Of a stretch of 64,000 nt of DNA, positions 1 through 8,009 are shown one piece after another. The notes under the pieces were generated by a model, which saw only the letters and a list, made by a program, of their open reading frames with translations, had not been told where the DNA came from and ran no database searches. This stretch comes from Thermotoga neapolitana DSM 4359 (GTDB taxonomy: Bacteria > Thermotogota > Thermotogae > Thermotogales > Thermotogaceae): the NCBI RefSeq assembly GCF_000018945.1, contig NC_011978.1:124001-188000 (forward strand), in the 5' to 3' direction. Made by a program: the position numbers and the translations under genes. Every line of letters begins with the position of its first letter. Within the stretch, counting starts at the first letter, position 1.

Positions 1-305
1 TGGAGAGAACATCAGATTCGTTGCCTGCGAACCGACCGCCTGTCCTTCACTGACCAGAGGAAAGTACGACTACGACTTCGGAGACACGGCCGGCCTCACA
101 CCCCTTCTCAAGATGTACACGCTCGGAAAAGACTTCATTCCACCGAAGATACACGCGGGTGGGCTCAGATACCATGGTTCTGCACCAATAATAGCAAGAC
201 TCGTGAAAGAGGGAAGCAAAGAAAGCGAAAGAAGAAGGAAAAGAACGTGTGATAGTATTCACTCTGAGCGGCCACGGTCTGCTCGATCTCACAGCGTACG
301 TGTGA
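1..305 (+). pseudogene. trpB2: TrpB2-type tryptophan synthase beta chain, C-terminal fragment with internal deletion and frameshift
   Basis: The gene enters from the left edge. Frame 2 reads [20 protein letters not shown] and runs to [14 protein letters not shown] near base 212, which I recognise as the TrpB2 subgroup of the PLP-dependent synthase that condenses indole with serine. From about base 211 the homology continues in frame 3 as [20 protein letters not shown] and [10 protein letters not shown], ending at TGA 303-305; the SGHG motif is the normal family C-terminus. Roughly 40 residues normally found between these blocks, including the conserved AHAI-like segment, are absent and the frames do not match, so a deletion that is not a multiple of three is likely. 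Without it, frame 2 reads on to a nonsense tail ending at 311-313. The protein is probably inactive unless the lesion is an assembly error. Confidence 0.75.
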
Positions 306-318
306 GGAGGTAAAACAC

Positions 319-1173
319 GTGAAGAAGAAACTGCTGTTCTCCATATGGTTGAACGCCATCATAACGCTTTCTGAAGTGGCCGGCGGCTTGATATCTGGGA
401 GTCTCGCCCTTCTGGGCGACTCCCTTCATAATTTTTCCGATACCATGAGTCTTCTTGGAAGTTTCATCGCGATGAAGATCAGCGAGAAACCGAAGAACAA
501 AAAGTACACCTTCGGTTACAGAAGAAGCGAAATCATTGTGGCTTTCTTGAACTCCGTATCCATCTTCGTTGTTTCAACACTCGTTGTCATCGAAGCGGTG
601 AAAAGATTGGGGAACCCCGCCACCGTTCACACGTCGGTGCTTCTCCTCGTCTCCTCGATAGGTCTCGCTGCCAACTTCTTTTCCGTCATCCTTCTTCACA
701 CCCACAGCAAAGAAAGTATGAACGTTCGATCCGCGTACCTGCATCTCATCGCGGACACCCTGTCCTCGATCCTTGTGGTTCTTGGGGCTGTTTTCATGAG
801 GGTCTGGAAAATATACTGGCTCGACCCTGTTCTCGCCTTCGTTATAGCCTTATACATGTTCAAAGAGGCTTATGAAATAGTGAAAGAGTCCTTTGAGATC
901 CTCATGGAAGCTTCACCGAACCTGGACTTTGAGAAAATAAAGGAGGAAATTGAAAAAATAGAAGGTGTGAGGAACGCCCACCATTTTCACGCCTGGAGGG
1001 TGGGAGAGAAAGAGATCCATTTCGAGTGCCATGTGGAAGTGGAGAACATGGAACTGAAAGACGCACAGAAGATCCTCGATGAAATTGAATCCAGACTGAA
1101 AAGGTTCGGTGTCACCCACGTGACCGTTCAGCTGGAATGCAACCGCTGCCACGGAGAGATGATCTGCAGTTAG
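319..1173 (+). CDS. Cation diffusion facilitator family metal efflux protein
   Basis: A 284-residue inner-membrane transporter of the CDF family, which exports Zn(II) or similar divalent metals by proton antiport. About six hydrophobic segments fill residues 1-190. The two HxxxD metal-site motifs are visible: H37-D41 in helix 2 (GDSLHNFSD) and the LHLIAD motif in helix 5. A soluble ferredoxin-like domain follows (about 195-275, with HHFHAWRVGEKEIHFECHVE). The tail CNRCHGEMICS is rich in Cys and His and could bind metal. The start is GTG, chosen for GAGGAGG eight bases upstream; that site lies beside the trpB2 stop, so the two genes are probably co-transcribed. The stop overlaps the convergent ATPase gene by four bases. 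Metal specificity is not readable from sequence. Confidence 0.9.
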   Translation: MKKKLLFSIWLNAIITLSEVAGGLISGSLALLGDSLHNFSDTMSLLGSFIAMKISEKPKNKKYTFGYRRSEIIVAFLNSVSIFVVSTLVVIEAVKRLGNPATVHTSVLLLVSSIGLAANFFSVILLHTHSKESMNVRSAYLHLIADTLSSILVVLGAVFMRVWKIYWLDPVLAFVIALYMFKEAYEIVKESFEILMEASPNLDFEKIKEEIEKIEGVRNAHHFHAWRVGEKEIHFECHVEVENMELKDAQKILDEIESRLKRFGVTHVTVQLECNRCHGEMICS

Positions 1174-3446
1174 AGGGTGAAGATGGGTTCTTCTCTGAGG
1201 AGCCTTCGATCACTTGTGAACAGTATCACCTGTCTTGTCCGGGCTGTCTCTTTCAGTTTTGACCAGAGAAGATCTATTTTGCCGTCGTCCAGGTCCACAA
1301 ATGTGTTGTCTATCACAAGTGGGAGATCGATTTCGAGGACACGCGATACAAAATCCTTCGCATGAAGCGCCAGAACTTTCAGAGCGGACGTATTCAGGAC
1401 TCTCATCACCGATTTTTCCTGAGGAACGTTGACGGCAACTGCCAGATGGGGAGAGACGTTGAAGACCATCGACTCACCGAAAAATTCCCTGTAAACCCTG
1501 CTCAGTTCTTTTGAAAACTCCTCGGTATAGCCCATCACAAATTCACTGTACTTTCTCTTTACCCTGTCTTTGAAGGCAGGAATGTTTTCGATGATTTTTT
1601 CCGTCAGAGCGAATTCCAGTCTCTTTTTTGTGAGCTGTTCCATCAAACCGTACGGTTCTTCGAGGGGTGGAATTTCCAGGGCTTCCAGTTCCCTTCCGAT
1701 GCTGTTCACTCTTTCTTCGAGTTCTTTTATTCTCTGGCTCGATTTCATCGATTCAACGTTTTCTTTTTCTTCGAGGAGCTTCTTCATGGTATTTTGAAGA
1801 TCTTTCTTTTCTCTCTCGAGTCTCAGGAGTTGTTCTTTCAGCTCCAGCTGTTTCAAGAGCTCTTCAACACTCTCTAAACCGACCTTTTCCAGCGCTTTTC
1901 TGAACTCTTCTTCCTGCTCTCTCATGTATTCTGTGAGCTCTTCCAGATTCTTCCTCTTTTCTGTAAGGGAAGAGGCCAGAGAGTCTTTCATCATGAGAAG
2001 CTCTCTTATCTGGTTTTCCACGTTTTCGAGGGCCTTCCTTGGATCACTCCCGTATTTTGCGAGAAATGGTGCGATTTCAAACATCCTTGAGTTCAACTGT
2101 TTTTCCAGCACGGTCTCGAACCCATCGATATCCTCAACACCCACCGCCTCCTTCAACCGTTTCAACACCTGATTCTTTTCCTCCATCAGTTCCCTCTTTT
2201 GAGAAGAGATAGTGACGAATTCGCTGTCCAGATTTTGGAGCTCTTCTTTCACTCTGAAGTAGTTCCATATGGAAAGCAGAGCCCCACCGGCACCAGCGAA
2301 CGTCAGATAGATGAACGGATTCTTCGATGCCAGAAAGATGAAAACAGCGGATACCACAGAAAACGTCAGAAACACGCTGACAAGGACTTTGAACACAGAG
2401 AGTGTTCTGTCTGCTTTTTTCATTCTGTCTCCTATCTTTTCCAAACGTTCGTTTATGGTGTTCATCTGTCTTTCTATCTCTTCCAGAGGTCTTTTCAAAC
2501 GACTCGAAATTTCGTTCATCCTTGCTCTGTGCTCGTTTTCGACAAGATTCATCTGAAGCCTCAGGTTTTCCAGTCTCAACTTCAACTCTTCAAAACTTCT
2601 GCAGGAAAAATCCTTAAGGATGTCTTCCATCTTTTCCCTTGTCTCGTTGTATTTTTTCTCCAGTTCCTTTATCTCCATTTCAAGCTGGCTTTGCCTTTCT
2701 TTCAGATAATTCAACTTCTGAAACAGCCCGTAGGCTTCCTCCAGGTCGTTCTTTGATGAGACGATCTGGCTTTCAAGTTCCTTCAACTCGGCTTCGACAT
2801 CCAGGAGTTTCTTCTTGACCTCTTCGAGATGAAAATCAATCGACTGAAGTTGTCGTTTCTTTTCCTCTTCCAGTCGTCCTCTCTCTTCATCGAGAAGCCT
2901 TCTGCTTTTCAGTAACTCTTCCTCGAGGTTTTTCTTTTTTTTCATCAAAAGGAGCACCTTTTTTCTCTTTCCCTTCCACTCGTTGATCTTCATCTCAAGG
3001 TTTGATATCTCGTTTCTCAGCATCTTTTCCTTTTCCATCAGACTGGAAAAGTCTTCGTTCATCACACGTTCCATCTCTCTTGCAGGGAAAAGATTTCTGT
3101 AACTCTCCGAAACGAGGGAAGAGATCTTTTGAGATCCTTCGAGGGTATCATCCACATGCTCCGGTAAAAAAGAGGTGAAGAGGAAGACCTCAGGATCAAC
3201 CGCTCCCGAACCAAAGAGCACTGTCCCTTCATCGGTTTCGAGATGACCACCGAACTTTTTCGAATACCAGGGTCTGTAGTCTTCAAGTTTCGCTAAATTT
3301 CCCGTGAGACAGTATCTGATGAAGTTTGCAAGGGTGGTTTTACCCGCTGCGTTTCCACCGAAGACGATGTTCAGTCCATCCTTAAGATTCAGAGAGAAAT
3401 CTTCGAACTTTCCAAATCCTTCGATGTAAACTTGCCTGATCTTCAT
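1170..3446 (-). CDS. Rad50/YhaN-like coiled-coil ATPase with two central membrane segments
   Basis: A 758-residue SMC/RecF-like protein. An N-terminal ABC half has Walker A GGNAAGKT (30-37). Long coiled coils span about 130-345 and 400-650, interrupted at 350-397 by two hydrophobic segments like those of Bacillus YhaN. The C-terminal half starts near 660. The usual signature (LSxG) is replaced by LNTSALKVLALHA (about 684-696), and Walker B reads LPLVIDN, with Asn714 where the catalytic acid is expected; VDLDD follows. ATP binding therefore looks intact but hydrolysis may be weak. From memory, T. maritima has a separate canonical Rad50-Mre11 pair elsewhere, making this a divergent second system. 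The start overlaps the upstream partner gene by four bases (ATGA), implying coupled translation. Confidence 0.8.
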   Translation of the reverse strand: MKIRQVYIEGFGKFEDFSLNLKDGLNIVFGGNAAGKTTLANFIRYCLTGNLAKLEDYRPWYSKKFGGHLETDEGTVLFGSGAVDPEVFLFTSFLPEHVDDTLEGSQKISSLVSESYRNLFPAREMERVMNEDFSSLMEKEKMLRNEISNLEMKINEWKGKRKKVLLLMKKKKNLEEELLKSRRLLDEERGRLEEEKKRQLQSIDFHLEEVKKKLLDVEAELKELESQIVSSKNDLEEAYGLFQKLNYLKERQSQLEMEIKELEKKYNETREKMEDILKDFSCRSFEELKLRLENLRLQMNLVENEHRARMNEISSRLKRPLEEIERQMNTINERLEKIGDRMKKADRTLSVFKVLVSVFLTFSVVSAVFIFLASKNPFIYLTFAGAGGALLSIWNYFRVKEELQNLDSEFVTISSQKRELMEEKNQVLKRLKEAVGVEDIDGFETVLEKQLNSRMFEIAPFLAKYGSDPRKALENVENQIRELLMMKDSLASSLTEKRKNLEELTEYMREQEEEFRKALEKVGLESVEELLKQLELKEQLLRLEREKKDLQNTMKKLLEEKENVESMKSSQRIKELEERVNSIGRELEALEIPPLEEPYGLMEQLTKKRLEFALTEKIIENIPAFKDRVKRKYSEFVMGYTEEFSKELSRVYREFFGESMVFNVSPHLAVAVNVPQEKSVMRVLNTSALKVLALHAKDFVSRVLEIDLPLVIDNTFVDLDDGKIDLLWSKLKETARTRQVILFTSDRRLLREEPIFTL

Positions 3447-4030
3447 ATCTCTTCCCTCACCCCTGCTTCTTCAAGAAGGAGAGAATCCAACTTCGACCAG
3501 TTTCGCCTGTTCAGCACCTTTCCTACAAATCTAACGTTCCTTCTGTTCTTTATCCCCTCGTACTCATGGTCCCACAGGATACCGCTCAAAACAATCAGAG
3601 AATCTTCAGGAAGAAAGGGCAGGTCCTCGTAAACTTCTACTTTCAGAAACTTCACTTTGAAACGTGAAAGATCGAAGCGCTCAAAATTTTCGCCATTGTA
3701 CAGAAGACATTCACATTTTTCGCTGAGAGGTGAGGAGGAAAAATCGGGAAAAGAAACAGAAAAATCCCGTTTCACAGGCACATTCAGGTACTCCACTATT
3801 TCATCGAGCACGATGGACTCCGGTGGAATGAACTCCTTTATGAATTTCTCCGCCAGGAAGGGATCCACGCTGTCGCCGAACAGATTTATGAAAACGAACC
3901 TTTTCCCCCTGAAGAGTCTGGTCACATAGTTCAGGAGTTCCATCCTGGCTTTATCCAGCTCTTCCCTGAAAAAAATCGTTTCACTTGGGTAATCAAAAAA
4001 TCTCAAATCTTTGATCAAAACGTGTTCCAT
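3443..4030 (-). CDS. Unrecognised 195-residue partner of the YhaN-like ATPase
   Basis: I do not recognise this protein. It starts at ATG after a GAAGGGGGAAG ribosome site and its stop overlaps the ATPase start, so the two are co-translated. In Bacillus the YhaN-type ATPase pairs with a metallophosphoesterase (YhaO), but the DxH and GNHD motifs of that fold are not visible here. Only a GDSVDP string (about residues 53-58) and a WDHE string in the last third resemble fragments of it. There is no signal peptide and no membrane helix. It could be a shrunken, catalytically dead nuclease subunit or an unrelated regulator; this is inference from position. A terminator precedes it, so transcription probably starts in the 180-base gap upstream. 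Confidence 0.7.
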   Translation of the reverse strand: MEHVLIKDLRFFDYPSETIFFREELDKARMELLNYVTRLFRGKRFVFINLFGDSVDPFLAEKFIKEFIPPESIVLDEIVEYLNVPVKRDFSVSFPDFSSSPLSEKCECLLYNGENFERFDLSRFKVKFLKVEVYEDLPFLPEDSLIVLSGILWDHEYEGIKNRRNVRFVGKVLNRRNWSKLDSLLLEEAGVREEI

Positions 4031-4181
4031 ATTCTTCCCCCTTCAAGGGTTTTTCAAGAAGATTTAAGAAGTTCTTCCATGGTGATTCAATTCAGTGTTA
4101 CAGGGGTAAGTTAAATTTTGAATTGCGTGTCCCTCATCCCCCCGATCCCCCCTGGACCCGATTAAGACAAAAAGAAGCATG

Positions 4182-4201
4182 GGAGGGACGATCGTCCCTC
4201 C
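4182..4201 (-). terminator. Terminator at the end of the hslV-to-sigma operon
   Basis: A perfect 20-base palindrome (GGAGGGACGATCGTCCCTCC) lies eight bases past the stop of the 4210-4827 gene. Read on the minus strand it is followed by CATGCTTCTTTTTG, a short U-rich tract; read on the plus strand it is followed by TTTGTTTTTT. It separates the long minus-strand operon from the ATPase pair. Confidence 0.7.
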
Positions 4202-4209
4202 TTTGTTTT

Positions 4210-4827
4210 TTACCTCGGTATGTAGAGGTTCAGATCTCTCGCTATGTTCTCAAGGCGCGTTTGAGTGACCTGAACGATCTTCGTGGGATGATGAGAAGTT
4301 CCTACACCGAATACAAGCAAAAAGACCCTGTTTGGAACACCGACGATCAACGTTGCGTTTCTGGGGATCACGATATCGTAATCTGTAGCGATCTTTGGCT
4401 CCTTGTAATAGAAGAACCTGTAAGGAGAAAGTCCTGGCTTTATGTCCCTTGAGAAGATGATCTTTTCTCCATTCTTGATGGTGATCCACACAGGGTCGTT
4501 CCCCACAACGAAGATGCGTATATAGCCGGTGGTTGGGTCGTCCTCTATCTCGGAAAAGATCTTCTCAAAATCTATCCTGGATTTCTCAAAGTACTCGTAG
4601 GCGGTGATGTAACGACTGACGATGGAGTTCGGTTTCAACAACTCTTCAAGCGTTTTCAGGCGGTCTTCGTAACCGTTCAATTTCGATTGAAGCGTTCTTT
4701 CCAGTTCTGAGACTCTTGCATCGAGCTTTTTGAGAAAAAAGAAGTTGAAGACCGAAAGAACGAAGAAGAGCAAAATGGCCACCACTATCAGTGAAGCAAA
4801 AAAAGAAACAAGAAAATCTCTCTTCAT
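4210..4827 (-). CDS. Membrane-anchored protein of unknown function
   Basis: 205 residues. Residues 8-33 form one strongly hydrophobic helix after MKRDF, followed by a short coiled coil (about 35-65) and a soluble C-terminal domain rich in beta-strand patterns (IRIFVVGNDPVWITIKNG; YDIVIPRNATLIVGV). The topology suggests an anchored protein with most of its mass outside the membrane. I do not recognise the family. It is the last gene of the long minus-strand operon, four bases behind the sigma-factor gene; this close coupling makes a sensory or anti-sigma role conceivable, but nothing in the sequence demonstrates it. Confidence 0.75.
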   Translation of the reverse strand: MKRDFLVSFFASLIVVAILLFFVLSVFNFFFLKKLDARVSELERTLQSKLNGYEDRLKTLEELLKPNSIVSRYITAYEYFEKSRIDFEKIFSEIEDDPTTGYIRIFVVGNDPVWITIKNGEKIIFSRDIKPGLSPYRFFYYKEPKIATDYDIVIPRNATLIVGVPNRVFLLVFGVGTSHHPTKIVQVTQTRLENIARDLNLYIPR

Positions 4828-4831
4828 CGTA

Positions 4832-5413
4832 TCACCCTAATTCGGAAATCATTCTCTTTACCTTCTGAACCGTGTTGTCCACCTTCTTTGAAGACACACG
4901 AAACTCCTCCGCTATCTCTTTGTACGAGTATCCATCCAGCCATCTGAGGAATATATTCTTTTCCAGTTCATTCAAATTCTCCAGAACCTTCTCTAGAATT
5001 ATATCAGAAAGAGCGCTCTGGGCGATGTCTCGGCTGGCATCCGGCATCTCGAAAGGTGAATCGTCCTCTTCTTTTTCCATCGACTCCACCTTCACGGCAT
5101 CGGAGAGCATCCTGTTCTTTTTCCTGTTCATGTAGGTGAGAAAGGATTTTATTTCAGATTCCACACTTCTCCAGGCAAAAGATGTGAAGGAGCTCTTGGA
5201 ACTGTCGTAATAGAAAATGGCCTTTATGAGTCCCACCAGTCCGTTCTGTATCACATCCTCCTGCTCCGCCCAGCTGGCAAAATAGCGGGAGGAAATTTTC
5301 ACAACCATGGGATAGTACTTTTCGATGATGAGATCTATCGCTTCCTTGAAACCTGCCTGTGCGTATTCCACCAGCTCCTCCACCCTTTTTCCCCTCAACC
5401 TGTACTTCAGCAT
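4832..5413 (-). CDS. Sigma-70 family RNA polymerase sigma factor, SigH-like
   Basis: 193 residues, the size of alternative sigma factors that carry only regions 2 and 4. Region 2 is seen at about 8-85, including WAEQEDVIQNGLVGLIKAI (core binding) and the -10 recognition stretch FTSFAWRSVESEIKSFL. An acidic linker lies at about 100-125. Region 4 has a helix-turn-helix, LDGYSYKEIAEEFRVSSKKV (about 160-179), for -35 recognition. It resembles sigma-30/SigH more than typical ECF factors. It sits one base after the stop of the peptide permease gene, so its expression is tied to peptide uptake and the proteostasis genes upstream. The targets cannot be read from this window. Confidence 0.88.
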   Translation of the reverse strand: MLKYRLRGKRVEELVEYAQAGFKEAIDLIIEKYYPMVVKISSRYFASWAEQEDVIQNGLVGLIKAIFYYDSSKSSFTSFAWRSVESEIKSFLTYMNRKKNRMLSDAVKVESMEKEEDDSPFEMPDASRDIAQSALSDIILEKVLENLNELEKNIFLRWLDGYSYKEIAEEFRVSSKKVDNTVQKVKRMISELG

Positions 5414-5414
5414 C

Positions 5415-6968
5415 CTATCCGAGAGACCTCGGGTCCAGAGCGTCTCTCAAGGCGTCTCCAACGAAGTTGAACGAGAGCACCGTGATGAAGATGAACAGCC
5501 CCGGTATGAGAAGCCATGGATACTTTGTCATGTAGGCTACGTTCTGTGCCTGAGCGAGCATCAATCCCCAGCTCGCATCGGGTTCTCTTATACCGAGTCC
5601 CAGAAAACTGAGACTCGCTTCTCCCAGGATGTATCCGGGTATTGCAAGAGTGGCGGCAACTATCAGATAGCTCGTTGTGTTTGGAAGAACATGGCGAAAG
5701 AGGATCTTCGTGTCTGGAAAGCCAAGCGCCTTTGCTGCCTCCACGAACTCCCGTTGCTTTATGGAAAGCACCATTCCCCTTATCACCCTGGCTCTGCCCG
5801 CCCATCCGATGAAAGAGAGTATGAAGACAAGCAAGATGTACACCTGTGTGGATGGAATGTCCAGGGGAAGCAACGACCTCAAAAGGATCAGAAGGTAGAA
5901 TCCCGGAAGCGACATGATGATCTCAGAGAACCTCATCATGAACTCGTCCACAAGCCCACCGTAGTATCCGGAGATTCCGCCAAAGATCAGAGAAAGCGCA
6001 AAAGTGATGAACATTCCTATGAAACCAATGGAAAGGGAGATCCTCGAAGCAAACACGAGCCTGCTCCAGATGTCTCTACCGTACTGATCCGCACCCATTA
6101 TGTAGAATCTCACGTATTCGTTGTTGTCATAATTGTCCACACCGAAGAGGTGGTACCTGAAGGGTATGAGCCAAAAAAGATAACCGAGTCTGTGCTTTCT
6201 GTCACCACCCCAAGATTTGATGAACCATTTTACCGGATACGTTTTGTAATCGTAATCGACCACCTTTCCTGTGATCATCTCGATGTCCTCACCTTTTTTC
6301 ACCAGGATCATGTTGAGTTTCTCCTTCAGGATTACCTTTTTGATATCATCGGGAGAGTTGAGCCCCAGTCTGAAACCGTACTTTCCAAAGTACGTATCCT
6401 TTGCAACGGGCGAAGTGGTTTCTATCTCCGCTTCACCCTTCGCCAGGACGTCGTCGTCGTATCCGAACAGGAAGTAGTCCACCACCCTGGTGGTGGAGCC
6501 GGCGTACTTTCTGGTGCCGTCCTTCAGAACAAGGTAGTACTCTTCGTCCACCATGAAGGAAAAACCGGTGACCCCTTCTTTTCCTATCTCGTAACTGATC
6601 TGTGATCCAAAGACATCCAGAACGAGTCTTTTTGGAAAGAGCATCTCGTAGAATTTTCTCTCAAAAGTGGCTTTGTCCACGTAACTCACAGTTGGAAGAA
6701 CATACGCTCCAACGCGTTTTCCCTTGTATTCTCTGTGCACTCTGGTCGGTGGGGCGAAGGAATGTTTCAGTGACTGTTCGTAGGGATGGTAAGGCGAGAG
6801 AAAATCGGCAAAAAGAGCCATGAGATAGAGAACTATGAGGACATAGAGCCCAAACATACCGAGCCTGTTTCTTCTGAAAGCCCTCCAGATGAGCTCTCTT
6901 CTGGAGAGAACCTTTTCCTTGAACTCTATCTCACCGTTCTCAACGTGGATCGCTTTTTCCTCAGCCAT
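5415..6968 (-). CDS. Peptide ABC transporter permease, DppC/OppC type, with a large periplasmic insertion
   Basis: 517 residues, about 200 longer than a usual DppC. Helix 1 (about 35-55, GMFGLYVLIVLYLMALFADF) is followed by roughly 220 residues of soluble, beta-rich sequence (about 60-285). The ordinary permease core then begins at MGADQYGRDIWSRL, with the EAA loop REFVEAAKALGFPDTKILFR, which contacts the ATPase, near residue 400. It is the inner partner of the permease encoded immediately upstream. The insertion probably forms a periplasmic domain that contacts the binding protein. The start ATG is preceded by GAAGGAGGA. Confidence 0.93.
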   Translation of the reverse strand: MAEEKAIHVENGEIEFKEKVLSRRELIWRAFRRNRLGMFGLYVLIVLYLMALFADFLSPYHPYEQSLKHSFAPPTRVHREYKGKRVGAYVLPTVSYVDKATFERKFYEMLFPKRLVLDVFGSQISYEIGKEGVTGFSFMVDEEYYLVLKDGTRKYAGSTTRVVDYFLFGYDDDVLAKGEAEIETTSPVAKDTYFGKYGFRLGLNSPDDIKKVILKEKLNMILVKKGEDIEMITGKVVDYDYKTYPVKWFIKSWGGDRKHRLGYLFWLIPFRYHLFGVDNYDNNEYVRFYIMGADQYGRDIWSRLVFASRISLSIGFIGMFITFALSLIFGGISGYYGGLVDEFMMRFSEIIMSLPGFYLLILLRSLLPLDIPSTQVYILLVFILSFIGWAGRARVIRGMVLSIKQREFVEAAKALGFPDTKILFRHVLPNTTSYLIVAATLAIPGYILGEASLSFLGLGIREPDASWGLMLAQAQNVAYMTKYPWLLIPGLFIFITVLSFNFVGDALRDALDPRSLG

Positions 6969-6981
6969 GACGACTCCTCCT

Positions 6982-7947
6982 TCACTCGAATCTCACTCTT
7001 GGATCCACAGCGGCAAGGAGTATATCAGCGATGAGGTTACCCACCACCAGCATGATAGCACTGATCACAGCAGACGCCATGACTATGTAGATATCCTGCT
7101 GAAGGAGAGCCTGATAGATGAGTCTGCCCATACCGGGCCATGCGAAGATGTTCTCTATGATAACCGCACCACCGAGAACGTTGGAAATACTGAACCCAAG
7201 GAAGGTGATCATTGGATTGATGGCATTCCTCAAGGCGTGCTTGTATATGACCACACGTTCTGGCATTCCTTTCGCACGGGCAAATTCCACGTAATCTTCA
7301 TTAAGAACATCGAGAAGACTACCCCTCATGTACCTCATCAGGGACGCAAAACCACCAAAACCGAGGGCGATCGTGGGTAGTACCAGGTGCGATGCGATGT
7401 CTTTGAATCTTTCCCACGTTGTCATGTCGTTGTGGTTCACCGAGACCATACCGGCGATCGGGAACCAGCCTGTTTTCGCAGCCACAAACAGAAGGAGTAT
7501 GGCCAGGAAAAATCCTGGAAGCGCAATACCACTGAAGGCAACAACCGTGAGGATCTTGTCCCAGATGGAGTACTTTTTCAAAGCAGAGAAAACCCCCACT
7601 ATTATCCCCAACACCCACTGAAAAGCAAGTGAAGAAACAGATAGAATCACCGTGGCGAATACCCTCTCCCATATGAGAGTGGAAACGGGTCTTCTGTAGT
7701 AGAAAGAGTATCCGAAGTCACCCTTTAAAACGTTCTTCAACCATATCCCGTACTGAACGATCCAGGGCCTGTCCAGGCCAAGTTCTTTTTCCATCTTCTC
7801 AAGAAACTGCTGCGATACAGAAGGATCCAGGCGATACATATCCAGGAAATTTCCCGGTGCCGCCTGCATGATGATAAAGACGAGGAAGGATATGATCAGA
7901 AGCTCCGGTATCATGATGACCAGTCTGCGGGCGATGTACTTGAGCAA
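6982..7947 (-). CDS. Peptide ABC transporter permease, DppB/OppB type
   Basis: 321 residues with six hydrophobic helices, starting MLKYIARRLVIMIPELLIIS, the typical N-terminal helix of DppB. The EAA loop DYVEFARAKGMPERVVIYK (about 220) is intact and the C-terminus is the family-typical VDPRVRFE. It lies between the binding-protein gene and the OppC-like permease gene and forms the transmembrane channel with the latter. The start codon is followed closely by a hydrophobic stretch, consistent with the chosen frame. Confidence 0.95.
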   Translation of the reverse strand: MLKYIARRLVIMIPELLIISFLVFIIMQAAPGNFLDMYRLDPSVSQQFLEKMEKELGLDRPWIVQYGIWLKNVLKGDFGYSFYYRRPVSTLIWERVFATVILSVSSLAFQWVLGIIVGVFSALKKYSIWDKILTVVAFSGIALPGFFLAILLLFVAAKTGWFPIAGMVSVNHNDMTTWERFKDIASHLVLPTIALGFGGFASLMRYMRGSLLDVLNEDYVEFARAKGMPERVVIYKHALRNAINPMITFLGFSISNVLGGAVIIENIFAWPGMGRLIYQALLQQDIYIVMASAVISAIMLVVGNLIADILLAAVDPRVRFE

Positions 7948-7979
7948 ACAGGATCACCTCTTCATCAGAAGTTTGGAAA

Positions 7980-8001
7980 GGAGGGGGGAAGTTCCCCCTC
8001 C
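7980..8001 (-). terminator. Intercistronic hairpin after the peptide-binding protein gene
   Basis: Eight bases after the oppA stop, the minus strand reads GGAGGGGGAACTTCCCCCCT followed by CCTTTCC. The stem pairs GGAGGGGG with the CCCCCTCC arm around a short loop. There is only a weak U-tract, so it more likely protects the 3' end of the binding-protein message or causes partial termination, giving more binding protein than permease. Confidence 0.6.
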
Positions 8002-8009
8002 GAAACACT

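Noticed and set aside
4123-4180. C-rich run ATCCCCCCGATCCCCCC upstream of the ATPase pair
   Set aside because: No pairing partner, no known motif and no repeat elsewhere in the window; recorded as gap sequence only.
5325-6605. Long plus-strand reading frame opposite the sigma factor and permease genes
   Set aside because: It is antisense to well-supported genes, has no ribosome site and encodes low-complexity charged sequence.
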